Below are positions 13,149-20,544 of a DNA stretch of 20,706 bases, piece by piece. Origin of the DNA: Acidimicrobiia bacterium (GTDB lineage: Bacteria > Actinomycetota > Acidimicrobiia > Spongiisociales > ZC4RG35); assembly GCA_029865445.1 (NCBI GenBank), contig JAOUGY010000022.1, positions 1 to 20,706 of the forward strand, written 5' to 3'. Each line of letters starts with the position of its first letter. Within the stretch, counting starts at the first letter, position 1. The translations under genes were made by a program, and so were the position numbers. The notes beneath the pieces were generated by a model. The model had not been told where the DNA came from. It saw only the letters and a program-made list of their open reading frames with translations, and made no database searches.

Positions 13149-14681
13149 TGGCGGTTGGCGGTTGGGCCGCTCGTGTTCGTCGCGGCGCTCTTCCTGTACC
13201 CCCTTGCGCGGCTGCTGGTCCTGGCTTTCGACGATGGGGGCGGCTTCGCCGAGGTGCTCTCGAACCCGAGAATCCGATCCTCGCTGTGGTTCACGCTGTG
13301 GCAGGCCACCGCTTCAACGATCCTCACTGTGATGGCGGCGCTGCCGCTGACCTGGGTGATCTCGAGATTCAGGTTCCGGGGTCGGGACCTCGTACGCGCC
13401 CTCGTCACAGTCCCCTTCGTGCTGCCGACCGTTGTGGTGGGGGTGGCGTTCGCCGCGTCCGGGATGTCGGGGTCGGTGGGCGGAATCCTGGCGGCTCACG
13501 TCTTCTACAACCTGGCCGTGGTGGTGCGAACTGTCGGCGGCGTCTGGTCGCGCCTCGATCCGGCGCTCGACCAGGCGGCGCGGACCCTCGGCGCGTCCCC
13601 GATCCGGGCGTTCCGCACTACGACGTTGCCGCTGCTCGCTCCGGCCGTAGCGGCGGCATCGGCGATCGTGTTCTTGTTCTCGTTCACGTCGTTCGGTGTC
13701 GTGCTCATCGTCGGCGGGCTCCGCCACAGAACGTTGGAAGTGGAGATCTACCAGCAGGCGATCACGTTCCTCGATCTCCCCGCCGCCGGAGCCCTCGCCG
13801 TGCTCCAACTGATCGGTGTGGTCGCGGTGATGACGGTGTACTCGCGGTATCAGGAGCGCCGCGCAGTCCGATTCCGAATGGTGGCGGAGACCGATGCCCT
13901 CATCCCCGTGCGAACCGGTCGCGAACGCGTGCTGGTGACCACGATCGTCGTCGCCACCCTGGCCGCCCTGCTCGCTCCCCTGTGGGCGCTCGTGAGACGT
14001 TCATTCGAAGGCGGTCTCGGCGGCTGGCGATTTCTGGGCGATCCCGGGCGGATCGCCATCGACCCCATGGCGGCGATGAGCTCCTCGCTGCGCATCGCCG
14101 CAGCGACGACGGTGATCGCGGTCGTCGTCGGCGGCATGGCGTCGGTGGTGATCGCGGCCGGTTCGGACCGGCTGTCCCGAGGGTTCGACGTGCTGATCAT
14201 GTTGCCCCTCGGCACCTCTGCCGTCACGATCGGGCTGGGGTTCCTCGTGTCGCTCGGGTCGCTGAGGACGTCGTTCTGGATGATCCCACTCGCTCACGCA
14301 CTCGTGGCCATTCCGTTCGTCGTGCGCGCGTCGACACCCACTCTCCGGTCCATCAGATCCGAGCTCAGGGAGGCAGCGGCCGTGCTCGGCGCACCACCCT
14401 CCAGGGTTTGGCGAGAGATCGATCTCCCGATCGTGGCCAGGGCGATGGCTGTGGGCGCCGGGTTCGCCGCGGCCGTGTCGCTCGGGGAATTCGGGGCAAC
14501 CAGCTTCATCGCGAGGCCCGAAACCCTCACGCTTCCGACGATGATCTTCCGGCTTCTGGGCCGTCCGGGAGCCGTGACCTACTCTGCGGCGATGGCTTCG
14601 GCTGTGATCCTCATGGTCACGACTGCAGCCCTCATCCTTGCCGTGGACCGGCTCAGGTCGAACGAGGTCGGGAGCTTCTGA
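13122..14681 (+). CDS. thiP: Thiamine ABC transporter permease, two fused transmembrane halves
   Basis: This inner-membrane permease is expected to carry about 12 helices. The 519 residues compare with 536 in E. coli ThiP. Both halves carry the cytoplasmic EAA loop that docks the ATPase: QAARTLGASPIRAFRTTTLP in the first and REAAAVLGAPPSRVWREIDLP in the second. SLGEFGATSFI follows the second, as in ThiP and related permeases. The start is uncertain. I chose ATG 13122, which lies in the loop of the 21-bp stem; TTG 13116 is in the left arm, and TTG 13155 lies just beyond the stem and would still leave the first membrane helix largely intact. No good ribosome site precedes 13122, so re-initiation by ribosomes finishing thiB is likely. 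The stop overlaps the thiQ start by one base. Confidence 0.9.
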   Translation: MWNSATQFRWRLAVGPLVFVAALFLYPLARLLVLAFDDGGGFAEVLSNPRIRSSLWFTLWQATASTILTVMAALPLTWVISRFRFRGRDLVRALVTVPFVLPTVVVGVAFAASGMSGSVGGILAAHVFYNLAVVVRTVGGVWSRLDPALDQAARTLGASPIRAFRTTTLPLLAPAVAAASAIVFLFSFTSFGVVLIVGGLRHRTLEVEIYQQAITFLDLPAAGALAVLQLIGVVAVMTVYSRYQERRAVRFRMVAETDALIPVRTGRERVLVTTIVVATLAALLAPLWALVRRSFEGGLGGWRFLGDPGRIAIDPMAAMSSSLRIAAATTVIAVVVGGMASVVIAAGSDRLSRGFDVLIMLPLGTSAVTIGLGFLVSLGSLRTSFWMIPLAHALVAIPFVVRASTPTLRSIRSELREAAAVLGAPPSRVWREIDLPIVARAMAVGAGFAAAVSLGEFGATSFIARPETLTLPTMIFRLLGRPGAVTYSAAMASAVILMVTTAALILAVDRLRSNEVGSF

Positions 14682-15385
14682 TGGGGCTGGCAGTGCACGG
14701 TCTCGTCAAACGATTCGGCGCCAAGACTGCGCTCGCGGGCGTTGACTTGGAGGTCAACGACGGAGAGGTGCTGGCTGTTCTGGGGCCCTCCGGGTGCGGC
14801 AAGTCGACGATGTTGCGAGTGATCGCCGGGCTCGAAAGCCCCGATGCCGGGACCGTGCAGTGGGGCGGCGTCGACATCACCTCACTGCCGACTCATGAGC
14901 GAGGGTTCGGGCTCATGTTTCAGGGCTACGCCTTGTTTCCCCACCGAACAGTCGGGGAGAACGTCGGCTTTGGCCTCAAGATGCAGGGCGTGGAACGGCA
15001 CGAGGTCGAGGTCCGCGTTGCGGACGCCCTCAGCTGGGTTGGTCTCGACGGCTTCGCGCGACGGCACATCGAAGGGCTGTCGGGGGGCGAACAGCAGCGG
15101 GTGGCGCTCGCCCGGACCCTTGCGCCGGAGCCGAGACTCGTGATGCTGGACGAACCGCTCGGCGCGCTGGACCGCCGCCTCCGCGACCGCCTGGTGGACG
15201 AAGTCGCCGAGCTCCTGAGAGCCCGGAACGCCACCGCTCTGTATGTCACCCACGACCACGACGAGGCGGACACCGTGTCCGATCGGGTCGCACTGATGCG
15301 ATCCGGCGTGATCGCCCAGGTCGGCACGCTCGCGGAACTCAGGTCGGCGCCCGCCGACGACTGGGTTGCCGACTTCGTCCGCTGA
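14681..15385 (+). CDS. thiQ: Thiamine ABC transporter ATP-binding protein
   Basis: This is the cytoplasmic ATPase that powers thiamine uptake. All nucleotide-binding motifs are intact: Walker A GPSGCGKST (35-43), Q-loop MFQGYALFPHRTV, signature LSGGEQQRVALARTL, Walker B LVMLDEPLGALD and the switch histidine in VTHDHDEA. The 234-residue length matches E. coli ThiQ (232), which lacks the long regulatory C-terminus of sugar ATPases. ATG 14681 overlaps the thiP stop (TGATG), and GGGAG (14670-14674) is at proper distance. The frame stays open far upstream through thiP, but that extension overlaps ThiP and is not coding. A ferric-iron or molybdate ATPase would look similar; the operon context and riboswitch decide for thiamine. 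Confidence 0.92.
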   Translation: MGLAVHGLVKRFGAKTALAGVDLEVNDGEVLAVLGPSGCGKSTMLRVIAGLESPDAGTVQWGGVDITSLPTHERGFGLMFQGYALFPHRTVGENVGFGLKMQGVERHEVEVRVADALSWVGLDGFARRHIEGLSGGEQQRVALARTLAPEPRLVMLDEPLGALDRRLRDRLVDEVAELLRARNATALYVTHDHDEADTVSDRVALMRSGVIAQVGTLAELRSAPADDWVADFVR

Positions 15386-15459
15386 CGGACATGAAAGACA
15401 CGTGAGAAAGGTAGGAGCCGGACCCATGCCCTTCTCATCCGCCTTTCAGAGATCGGTCG

Positions 15460-15465
15460 TAACCT
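15460..15465 (+). promoter_or_regulatory. Putative -10 element (TAACCT) giving a leaderless mRNA for the response regulator
   Basis: TAACCT fits TANNNT and ends 7 nt before the ATG at 15473, with no ribosome site between. This is the same spacing as at the acetyltransferase promoter and 1 nt shorter than at the ProA-like gene. Confidence 0.5.
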
Positions 15466-15472
15466 CTGGCCC

Positions 15473-16159
15473 ATGACCAACGGACGACTCCTCGTGGTGG
15501 AGGACGACCAGGGTGTCCGGGAGTCTCTCGCCCGCGCCCTGCAGTACGAGGGCTACGACGTGGCCACGGCCGCTGACGGTTTCGCCGCGCTCGATGCGGT
15601 GCGCCGGAGCGAGCACGACGCCATCATTCTCGACGTGATGATGCCTGGCCTCGACGGCCTCGACGTGGCACGCAAGATCCGAAGCAACGGTCACGCCACT
15701 CCGATTCTCATGCTCACCGCCCGCCATGAGGTGTCGGACCGTGTGGCCGGTCTCGATGCCGGCGCGGACGACTACCTGGTCAAACCCTTCGCCCTGGACG
15801 AGCTGCTCGCCCGCCTGCGGGCGCTCCTCCGGAGGGGCGGCGTCACCGAGAGTCGGGACGTGTTGACGGTCGCCGACCTCGAGATCGACCCGGCCGCCAG
15901 GACGGTTCGGAGGGGCAGCCGCAGGATCGACCTCACGAAGACCGAGTTCGATCTGCTCGAGTTGCTTGCTTTCAATGCCGGCATTGTCCTCACCCGCGAG
16001 GTCATCTTCGAACGCGTGTGGGGCTACGACTTCGAGACAAGCTCGAATTCGCTGGACGTGTACGTCGGCTACCTCAGACGCAAACTCGAGTCCACCGGCG
16101 AACCGCGACTGATCCATACCGTACGGGGCGTCGGCTATGTCGCTCGCGCGGAGCCGTGA
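15473..16159 (+). CDS. OmpR-family response regulator, MprA-like
   Basis: This is a DNA-binding output protein of 228 residues. The receiver domain (about 5-118) has the acidic pair Asp11/Asp12, phospho-acceptor Asp54 in IILDVMMPGLDG, Thr82 and Lys104 in DDYLVKPF. The winged-helix effector (about 128-226) shows LTKTEFDLLELLAFN, SSNSLDVYVGYLRRKLE and the usual ending IHTVRGVGYVAR. It aligns along its whole length with mycobacterial MprA, which responds to envelope stress. The partner kinase starts one base after its stop, forming a two-gene operon. The promoter looks leaderless. Orthology to MprA is likely but not proven, so no symbol is given. Confidence 0.93.
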   Translation: MTNGRLLVVEDDQGVRESLARALQYEGYDVATAADGFAALDAVRRSEHDAIILDVMMPGLDGLDVARKIRSNGHATPILMLTARHEVSDRVAGLDAGADDYLVKPFALDELLARLRALLRRGGVTESRDVLTVADLEIDPAARTVRRGSRRIDLTKTEFDLLELLAFNAGIVLTREVIFERVWGYDFETSSNSLDVYVGYLRRKLESTGEPRLIHTVRGVGYVARAEP

Positions 16160-16160
16160 C

Positions 16161-17501
16161 ATGACGCTCCGAACCCGCTGGGCGCTCACGTCGGCTGTCA
16201 TCGCCGCCCTCACCATCGGGCTCGCCATCCTCGCCGCGCTGGCGGTCACGTCGAACCAGCTCCGGCGCGAGGTCGATCAGGACCTGCGCCAGCGCATCGT
16301 CGCGGTACCGGCCGACCTCCGGGAGCTGCTCGGGCGCTCGTTCCGCCCGTTCGGGAACCGGCAGCCGCCGCTCCGGTTCGATGCGGTGATACAGGTGGTC
16401 ACCGAAGACGGAACGACTATCGCCTTCGATGAGGCACCGGCTCTACCGGTGGGCGATGCCGAGCGCCGCCTCGCCGAAGGTCCTGGGCAACCGGTGCTGC
16501 GAACGGTCGACGTGGACGGGGCTCCCCATCGGATGATCACTGCACACGTGTCGGCGAACCAGGTGAGTGGGGCCATCCAGATCGCCGTCGACATCTCATC
16601 CATCGACCGATCCCTGCTCGCGCTTCGCCGCAGGCTGGTCCTTGTCTGGCTGGCGGCGTCGGGAGCCGCCGCAGCGGCCGGCTGGCTGACAGCTCGGCGG
16701 GCCATGGTCCCGGTGGAAACCCTCACCTCCACCGCAGAGCGCATCGCGGCGACGAGCGACCTGGACGCCGGCGACGTGGGTCTCGACACGGACGCGCCCG
16801 CTGAGATCGGCCGGTTGGCATCGGCATTCACATCGATGCTGAACGCCCTCCGCCAATCGCGGGATCAGCAGCGCCGGTTGACATCCGACGCGGGCCACGA
16901 GTTGCGGACTCCGCTCACCGCTCTCCGCACGAACTTGGAGACACTCCGACGGCGCGACGCCGACCTCACCGACGAGCAGCGGACCGAGCTCCTCGACGCC
17001 GCCATCGAGGAGGTGGGCGAATTGAGCAGCCTCTCCGCAGAGCTCGTCCAGCTCGCATCCGACGCGGGATCGGAGGAGCCGATGGTCGAGGTGGATCTCT
17101 TCGAGCTGGCCGTGGCCGTGGCTGACCGGTTCCGTCGCCGATCCTCTCAGCAGATCTCGGTGACGGGCGCTCCGGCCCGGGTGAGGGCCAGAGCGGGGCA
17201 GATCGATCGGGCCATCTCGAATCTGGTGGACAACGCCTTCAAGTGGTCGTCGGGTGAGGTGTCGATCGCGGTCGACGGAACCTCGGTGTCGGTTCGTGAC
17301 GACGGCCCGGGCATCCCCGAAACCGATCTCCCCCACGTGTTCGAACGGTTCTACCGGGCGGTGGGGGCCCGTTCGACTCCCGGGTCGGGATTGGGGCTGG
17401 CAATCGTAGAAGCGATCGTGGCGGGTCACGGGGGCACCGTGCGAGCCGAGAATCACCCCGACGGCGGTGCCGTGGTCGGGTTCACCCTGCCGTCCGCCTG
17501 A
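16161..17501 (+). CDS. Sensor histidine kinase, MprB-like, partner of the upstream regulator
   Basis: I chose ATG 16161, one nt after the regulator's stop, with GGAG (16150-16153) 7 nt upstream. An in-frame ATG at 16137 would overlap the regulator and lacks a ribosome site. The 446 residues comprise a first membrane helix (about 8-29), an extracytoplasmic domain (about 30-153), a second helix (about 158-178) and a HAMP linker. HisKA carries His246 in SDAGHELRTPL. The ATPase domain has NLVDNAFKWS, DDGPGIPE and GSGLGLAIV. It is a classical orthodox kinase that should phosphorylate the adjacent regulator. The end TGATCA is shared with the convergent ComFB gene: each strand's TGA lies in this palindrome. 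Confidence 0.93.
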   Translation: MTLRTRWALTSAVIAALTIGLAILAALAVTSNQLRREVDQDLRQRIVAVPADLRELLGRSFRPFGNRQPPLRFDAVIQVVTEDGTTIAFDEAPALPVGDAERRLAEGPGQPVLRTVDVDGAPHRMITAHVSANQVSGAIQIAVDISSIDRSLLALRRRLVLVWLAASGAAAAAGWLTARRAMVPVETLTSTAERIAATSDLDAGDVGLDTDAPAEIGRLASAFTSMLNALRQSRDQQRRLTSDAGHELRTPLTALRTNLETLRRRDADLTDEQRTELLDAAIEEVGELSSLSAELVQLASDAGSEEPMVEVDLFELAVAVADRFRRRSSQQISVTGAPARVRARAGQIDRAISNLVDNAFKWSSGEVSIAVDGTSVSVRDDGPGIPETDLPHVFERFYRAVGARSTPGSGLGLAIVEAIVAGHGGTVRAENHPDGGAVVGFTLPSA

Positions 17502-17765
17502 TCAGTGGCGTGGATGCGACTTGACCGCGGCTATCGCCTCGGTGACCCGCAGCGTTATCTCGGCGGTGGTCTCTGGCGATTGCAGCCGGGCCAGGGCGTG
17601 GTTTCGACCCTCATCGCTGGTCACGTAGGCCGGGGTCACCTGTGACAGGGCGTACGCAGAGACGTCGGTGAGGCATTTCATGCACCCGCAGAACTCGGCG
17701 TCGGCTGCGGTGAGGCGGTCGGCGATCTCGAAGACGTGATCTTCCACCATGTTGTGCGGACGCAT
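17502..17765 (-). CDS. ComFB-family protein
   Basis: This small cytoplasmic protein of 87 residues starts at ATG 17763-17765 behind a strong AAGGAGG. The sequence fits the ComFB (late competence development) domain: an N-terminal HNMVEDHVFEIADRL helix, the cysteine cluster CGCMKC (26-31) followed by LTDVSAYALSQVTPAYVTSDEGR, which corresponds to the family's 'DIxALALNxLPPRYV' core. ComFB was named from the Bacillus comF operon, where its role is unclear. Cyanobacterial relatives have been reported to bind cyclic di-GMP. It is convergent with the MprB-like kinase with no gap and divergent from the amino-acid importer. No comF neighbours are present, so a competence role is not supported by context. 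A longer reading of this frame upstream to 18221 overlaps the importer gene and is not real. Confidence 0.85.
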   Translation of the reverse strand: MRPHNMVEDHVFEIADRLTAADAEFCGCMKCLTDVSAYALSQVTPAYVTSDEGRNHALARLQSPETTAEITLRVTEAIAAVKSHPRH

Positions 17766-17934
17766 TGGTCCTCCTTGCAGCTGCTGTGACTCGGATCGCA
17801 GGTCCGTCTCGTCCGCCCGTTTTGGAGGTCGTCCGCCGGCGAGCCCACGAGAACCGATGAGATGGGTGTCGGCATCATCCGACCAACCTTGAGAGATCGG
17901 TACCATCGGCTCTCCAGAATCGAGGAAGGACGAC
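17766..17934. other. Divergent intergenic region between the ComFB gene and the amino-acid importer
   Basis: This 169-bp stretch holds no gene that I can support. It contains a 5-bp dyad, GTCGG (17868-17872) and CCGAC (17879-17883), about 20 bp upstream of the importer's -10 box. No -10 box for the ComFB gene was convincing. Confidence 0.5.
17901..17906 (+). promoter_or_regulatory. Putative -10 element (TACCAT) of the amino-acid importer operon
   Basis: TACCAT fits TANNNT and lies 28 nt before the ATG at 17935, leaving a short leader with a GAGGAAGGA ribosome site. The GTCGG/CCGAC dyad just upstream could be an operator. Confidence 0.45.
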
Positions 17935-18876
17935 ATGCTCCGCAACAGAACCCTGCTGGGTCTGCTGGTCGTGGTGGGCCTAGCCGCTGCCGCATGCGGC
18001 GGCGGTGACGCCGGTGGTGACACCACAGCCGCACCCGAGACCACGGCGGCTCCGGAAACCACGCAGGCAACAGAGGCACCCGATACGACCGCTGCCCCCG
18101 AGACCACCATGGCCACCAACCCATGCGGTCCCGACGGACTCGCCACCGTGCAGCCTGGCGTGCTCACCGTGGCCACCGGCGAGCCGGCGTTCCCGCCATG
18201 GGTCATCGACGACGACCCCACGAACGGGCAAGGCTTCGAATCGGCAGTGACCTACGCCGTCGCCGACTACCTCGGCTACGGCGCCGATCAGGTGACGTGG
18301 ATCCGCACGGGATTCGACGATGCGATCGCCCCGGGACCGAAGGACTTCGACTTCAACATCCAGCAGTACTCGATCACAGCCGATCGGGACGAGGTGGTTG
18401 ATTTCTCGGTGCCCTACTACACCACGAACCAGGCCCTCGTCGCCTACGGCGACTCGGCCGTGGCCGGAGCCGCCTCCGTGGGTGACCTCACCGGCGCCAA
18501 GCTGGGCGCCCAGGTCGGGACGACCTCGTTCGACTACATCGAGTTGGTGATTCAGCCGGAGACGCCGGCCGCTGCGTACGACACCAACGCCGACGCCAAG
18601 CTGGCGCTGGACGCCAAGCAGATCGATGGTCTGGTCTTCGACCTCCCGACCGCGTTCTACATCACGGCGGTCGAGATCCCCGAGGCGTCGATCGTGGGTG
18701 TCTTCGACGTGTCGCCCGACCAGGCGGACAACTTCGGCCTGTTGATGGCCGATGGCAGCCCGGTGAAGGCATGCGTCGATGAGGCGTTGGAGGCGCTTCG
18801 CGCCGACGGCACTCTGGACGCACTGGCGGCCGAGTGGATCGTGACCGGGTCTGAACTGACGACGATCGCTCCCTGA
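17935..18876 (+). CDS. Polar amino-acid ABC transporter substrate-binding lipoprotein (family 3)
   Basis: This is an extracytoplasmic receptor of 313 residues. The signal peptide ends in the lipobox around Cys21 (AAAC). A Thr/Ala/Pro/Glu-rich linker with repeated APETT units (about residues 30-61) follows and probably tethers the domain away from the membrane. The binding domain begins near GVLTVATGEPAFPPWV and continues with GFESAVTYAVADYLG, DFDFNIQQYSITADRDEVVDFS and VPYYTTNQALVAY, all typical of the glutamate/glutamine/histidine group. LGAQVGTTSFDYI and DGLVFDLPTAFYI form the second lobe. The permease and ATPase follow on the same strand. The exact amino acid cannot be read. The FDxxIQQYSITADR wording diverges a little from the usual 'D.i.agmt.t.eR'. 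Confidence 0.93.
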   Translation: MLRNRTLLGLLVVVGLAAAACGGGDAGGDTTAAPETTAAPETTQATEAPDTTAAPETTMATNPCGPDGLATVQPGVLTVATGEPAFPPWVIDDDPTNGQGFESAVTYAVADYLGYGADQVTWIRTGFDDAIAPGPKDFDFNIQQYSITADRDEVVDFSVPYYTTNQALVAYGDSAVAGAASVGDLTGAKLGAQVGTTSFDYIELVIQPETPAAAYDTNADAKLALDAKQIDGLVFDLPTAFYITAVEIPEASIVGVFDVSPDQADNFGLLMADGSPVKACVDEALEALRADGTLDALAAEWIVTGSELTTIAP

Positions 18877-18897
18877 ACCTAACCTGGAGCCTCCGCC

Positions 18898-19764
18898 ATG
18901 TCACAGACGCAGGCTCCTTCAGACGAACCGAGAAGCCGGGGCCGCTCGCGGCCCCGGCTTCTCCTGTCCGAGTCCGGCGCTCGCGGTGCGCTGATCGCCT
19001 TCGCCTCGACCGTTGCCTTTCTGGCGATCGTGGTCTGGCAGGTACGAACGTCGGAGGCCTGGCCGGCCATTCGGCGCCAGTTCTTCTCCCCCGAGGATTT
19101 CGTCGAGTCGTGGCCCGCTGTCCTGCGAGGGTTCGGTCTCAACATCCGGCTGTTCCTGCTCGGTGAAGTGGTGATCCTCGTGTTCTCGCTGCTGCTGGCG
19201 ATGATCCGCGCACTGCGGGGCCCTGCCTTCTTCCCGCTTCGCGCCACGACAGTCTTCTTCATCGACGTCATCCGGGGGATTCCAATGATCCTGCTGATCA
19301 TCGTGATGGGGTTTGGCGTGCCCGCGTTGCAGATCCCCGGTGTCCCCAACAGTTCGCTCTTCTGGGCGATGACGGCGATCATCCTCTCCTATTCCGCGTA
19401 CACCGCCGAGGTGTACCGCTCCGGCATCGAATCGGTGCACGAGAGCCAGCGGATGGCGGCCCGGTCCATCGGGTTGACTCAGGTTCAATCCTTGCGGCAC
19501 GTCATCGTGCCGCAAGCGGTCAGGAACGTGATTCCCGCCCTCTTGAACGGCTTCGTGAGCCTCCAGAAGGACGTGGCGCTCGTATTCGTCGTCGGAGCCA
19601 GGGAGGCGGTCAGGGAGGCCCAGATCATCACGTCGCGGACATTCAATTACACGAGCTACATCGCCGCGACGGTGCTGTTCCTCCTGGTCTCGATTCCGCT
19701 GGCGCGGTTCACCGACTGGTACTCGGAACGAGATCGCCGGCGCAAGCAGGCGGTGTCGGTGTGA
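18898..19764 (+). CDS. Polar amino-acid ABC transporter permease (HisM/GlnP type)
   Basis: This is an inner-membrane permease of 288 residues. ATG 18898 has GGAG (18886-18889) 8 nt upstream, and a possible extra -10 (TAACCT, 18880-18885) precedes it. The first 25 residues are polar and Arg-rich. Membrane segments start at about residue 30 (ALIAFASTVAFLAIVVWQV), with the permease core from about 80. FIDVIRGIPMILLIIV and the EAA loop SQRMAARSIGLTQVQSLRHV (about 183-202) dock the ATPase. SLQKDVALVFVVG near the end corresponds to the family's 'KdTSLlsvi'. The sole permease in the operon probably forms a homodimer. A 15-bp GC-rich hairpin (18931-18962) lies inside the first 22 codons. No in-frame start lies between the hairpin and the first membrane helix, so it must be translated. 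Confidence 0.92.
   Translation: MSQTQAPSDEPRSRGRSRPRLLLSESGARGALIAFASTVAFLAIVVWQVRTSEAWPAIRRQFFSPEDFVESWPAVLRGFGLNIRLFLLGEVVILVFSLLLAMIRALRGPAFFPLRATTVFFIDVIRGIPMILLIIVMGFGVPALQIPGVPNSSLFWAMTAIILSYSAYTAEVYRSGIESVHESQRMAARSIGLTQVQSLRHVIVPQAVRNVIPALLNGFVSLQKDVALVFVVGAREAVREAQIITSRTFNYTSYIAATVLFLLVSIPLARFTDWYSERDRRRKQAVSV
18931..18962 (+). repeat. 15-bp GC-rich stem-loop in the 5' coding region of the permease gene
   Basis: The left arm 18931-18945 (AGAAGCCGGGGCCGC) and right arm 18948-18962 (GCGGCCCCGGCTTCT) are perfect complements around TC; in RNA this would fold as 14 bp with a CTCG loop. No T-run follows, so it is not a classical terminator. It lies 54 nt after the binding-protein stop codon, similar in place to the thiB-thiP stem-loop, and encodes an Arg-rich segment of the permease N-terminus. 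Confidence 0.85.
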
Positions 19765-20510
19765 CCGAGCTGAAGCTCGAGGTGAGCAACGTCCGAAAGT
19801 CCTTCGACGACAAGACCGTGCTCGACGACATCGACCTCCAGGTAGCGCCTCATGAGGTGGTGTGTCTGATCGGTGCTTCGGGATCGGGCAAGTCGACGTT
19901 GCTGAAGGCCATCAACCTCCAGATTCCGATCGACGCGGGACGGATCGTCCTCGACGGCAAGACGATCACCGATCCGGGAGTCGACGCCGACCGGGTTCGA
20001 GCGGGCATGGGGATCGTGTTCCAGTCGTTCAACCTCTTTCCGCACAAACGAGTGCTCGACAACATCACGCTGGGCCCCGTGAAGGTGAAGAAGACCGATC
20101 GAGCCGAGGCCGAGAGCAGGGCACAAGGCCTTCTCGAGAGGTTCGGCCTCGGAGACAAGGCTCGTGAATACCCCGACCGGTTGTCGGGGGGTCAGCAGCA
20201 GCGGGTGGCGATCCTGCGAGCGCTCGCCATGGACCCGACGTTGTTGCTGCTCGACGAAGTGACTTCTGCGCTCGACCCGGTGCTGGTGGGTGAGGTGCTG
20301 GCCCTGTTGCGTGAGCTGAAGAGCCAGGGCATGACGATGCTCATCGCCACCCACGAGATGGGCTTCGCCCGCGATACGGCCGACCGGGTTGCATTCCTGC
20401 ATCAGGGCAGCGTGTGGGAAGAGGGCCCACCCTCGGAGTTGTTCCGCTCCCCCGCCCGACCCGAAACCGCCGATTTCCTCAAGAGAATCGTCGAGGCCGG
20501 ACGCCTGTAG
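19761..20510 (+). CDS. Polar amino-acid ABC transporter ATP-binding protein (GlnQ/HisP type)
   Basis: This cytoplasmic ATPase of 249 residues drives the importer. Motifs are Walker A GASGSGKST, Q-loop FQSFNLFPHKRVLDN, signature LSGGQQQRVAILRAL, Walker B LLLLDEVTSALDP and the switch histidine in ATHEMGFARD. EEGPPSELF near the end is typical of the GlnQ group. The Q-loop FNLFPH and the absence of a C-terminal regulatory domain support the polar amino-acid family. One difference is DEVTSALDP, where DEPTSALDP is more usual; DEV occurs in some members. The GTG start overlaps the permease stop by 4 nt (GTGA), so translation is coupled. It is the last gene of the operon before a repeat-containing intergenic tail. 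Confidence 0.94.
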   Translation: MTELKLEVSNVRKSFDDKTVLDDIDLQVAPHEVVCLIGASGSGKSTLLKAINLQIPIDAGRIVLDGKTITDPGVDADRVRAGMGIVFQSFNLFPHKRVLDNITLGPVKVKKTDRAEAESRAQGLLERFGLGDKAREYPDRLSGGQQQRVAILRALAMDPTLLLLDEVTSALDPVLVGEVLALLRELKSQGMTMLIATHEMGFARDTADRVAFLHQGSVWEEGPPSELFRSPARPETADFLKRIVEAGRL

Positions 20511-20512
20511 AG

Positions 20513-20544
20513 AGTCGCCAGTCGCCAGTCGCCAGTCGCCAGTC
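20513..20544. repeat. Heptamer tandem repeat (AGTCGCC)
   Basis: Four exact copies of AGTCGCC (20513-20540) and a partial fifth (AGTC) start 3 bp after the ATPase stop codon. A 7-bp unit in a non-coding stretch is typical of slippage-prone intergenic repeats. Read on the other strand it would encode GDWRLAT-type repeats, but nothing suggests translation. Confidence 0.9.

Noticed and set aside
13124..14680. Upstream extension of the thiQ frame, which would make a 753-residue protein
   Set aside because: It overlaps the ThiP frame entirely, is Arg/Gly-rich and lacks motifs. The real ThiQ starts at ATG 14681 with a good ribosome site.
17766..18221. N-terminal extension of the ComFB frame to 239 residues
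   Set aside because: It would overlap the binding-protein gene and its promoter. The ATG at 17765 with AAGGAGG matches the normal ComFB length.
18931..18962. Rho-independent terminator after the amino-acid binding-protein gene
   Set aside because: There is no T-run, and the hairpin lies inside the permease coding region, with no alternative start before the first membrane helix.
20513..20544. CRISPR array
   Set aside because: The repeats are 7-bp units in tandem with no spacers.
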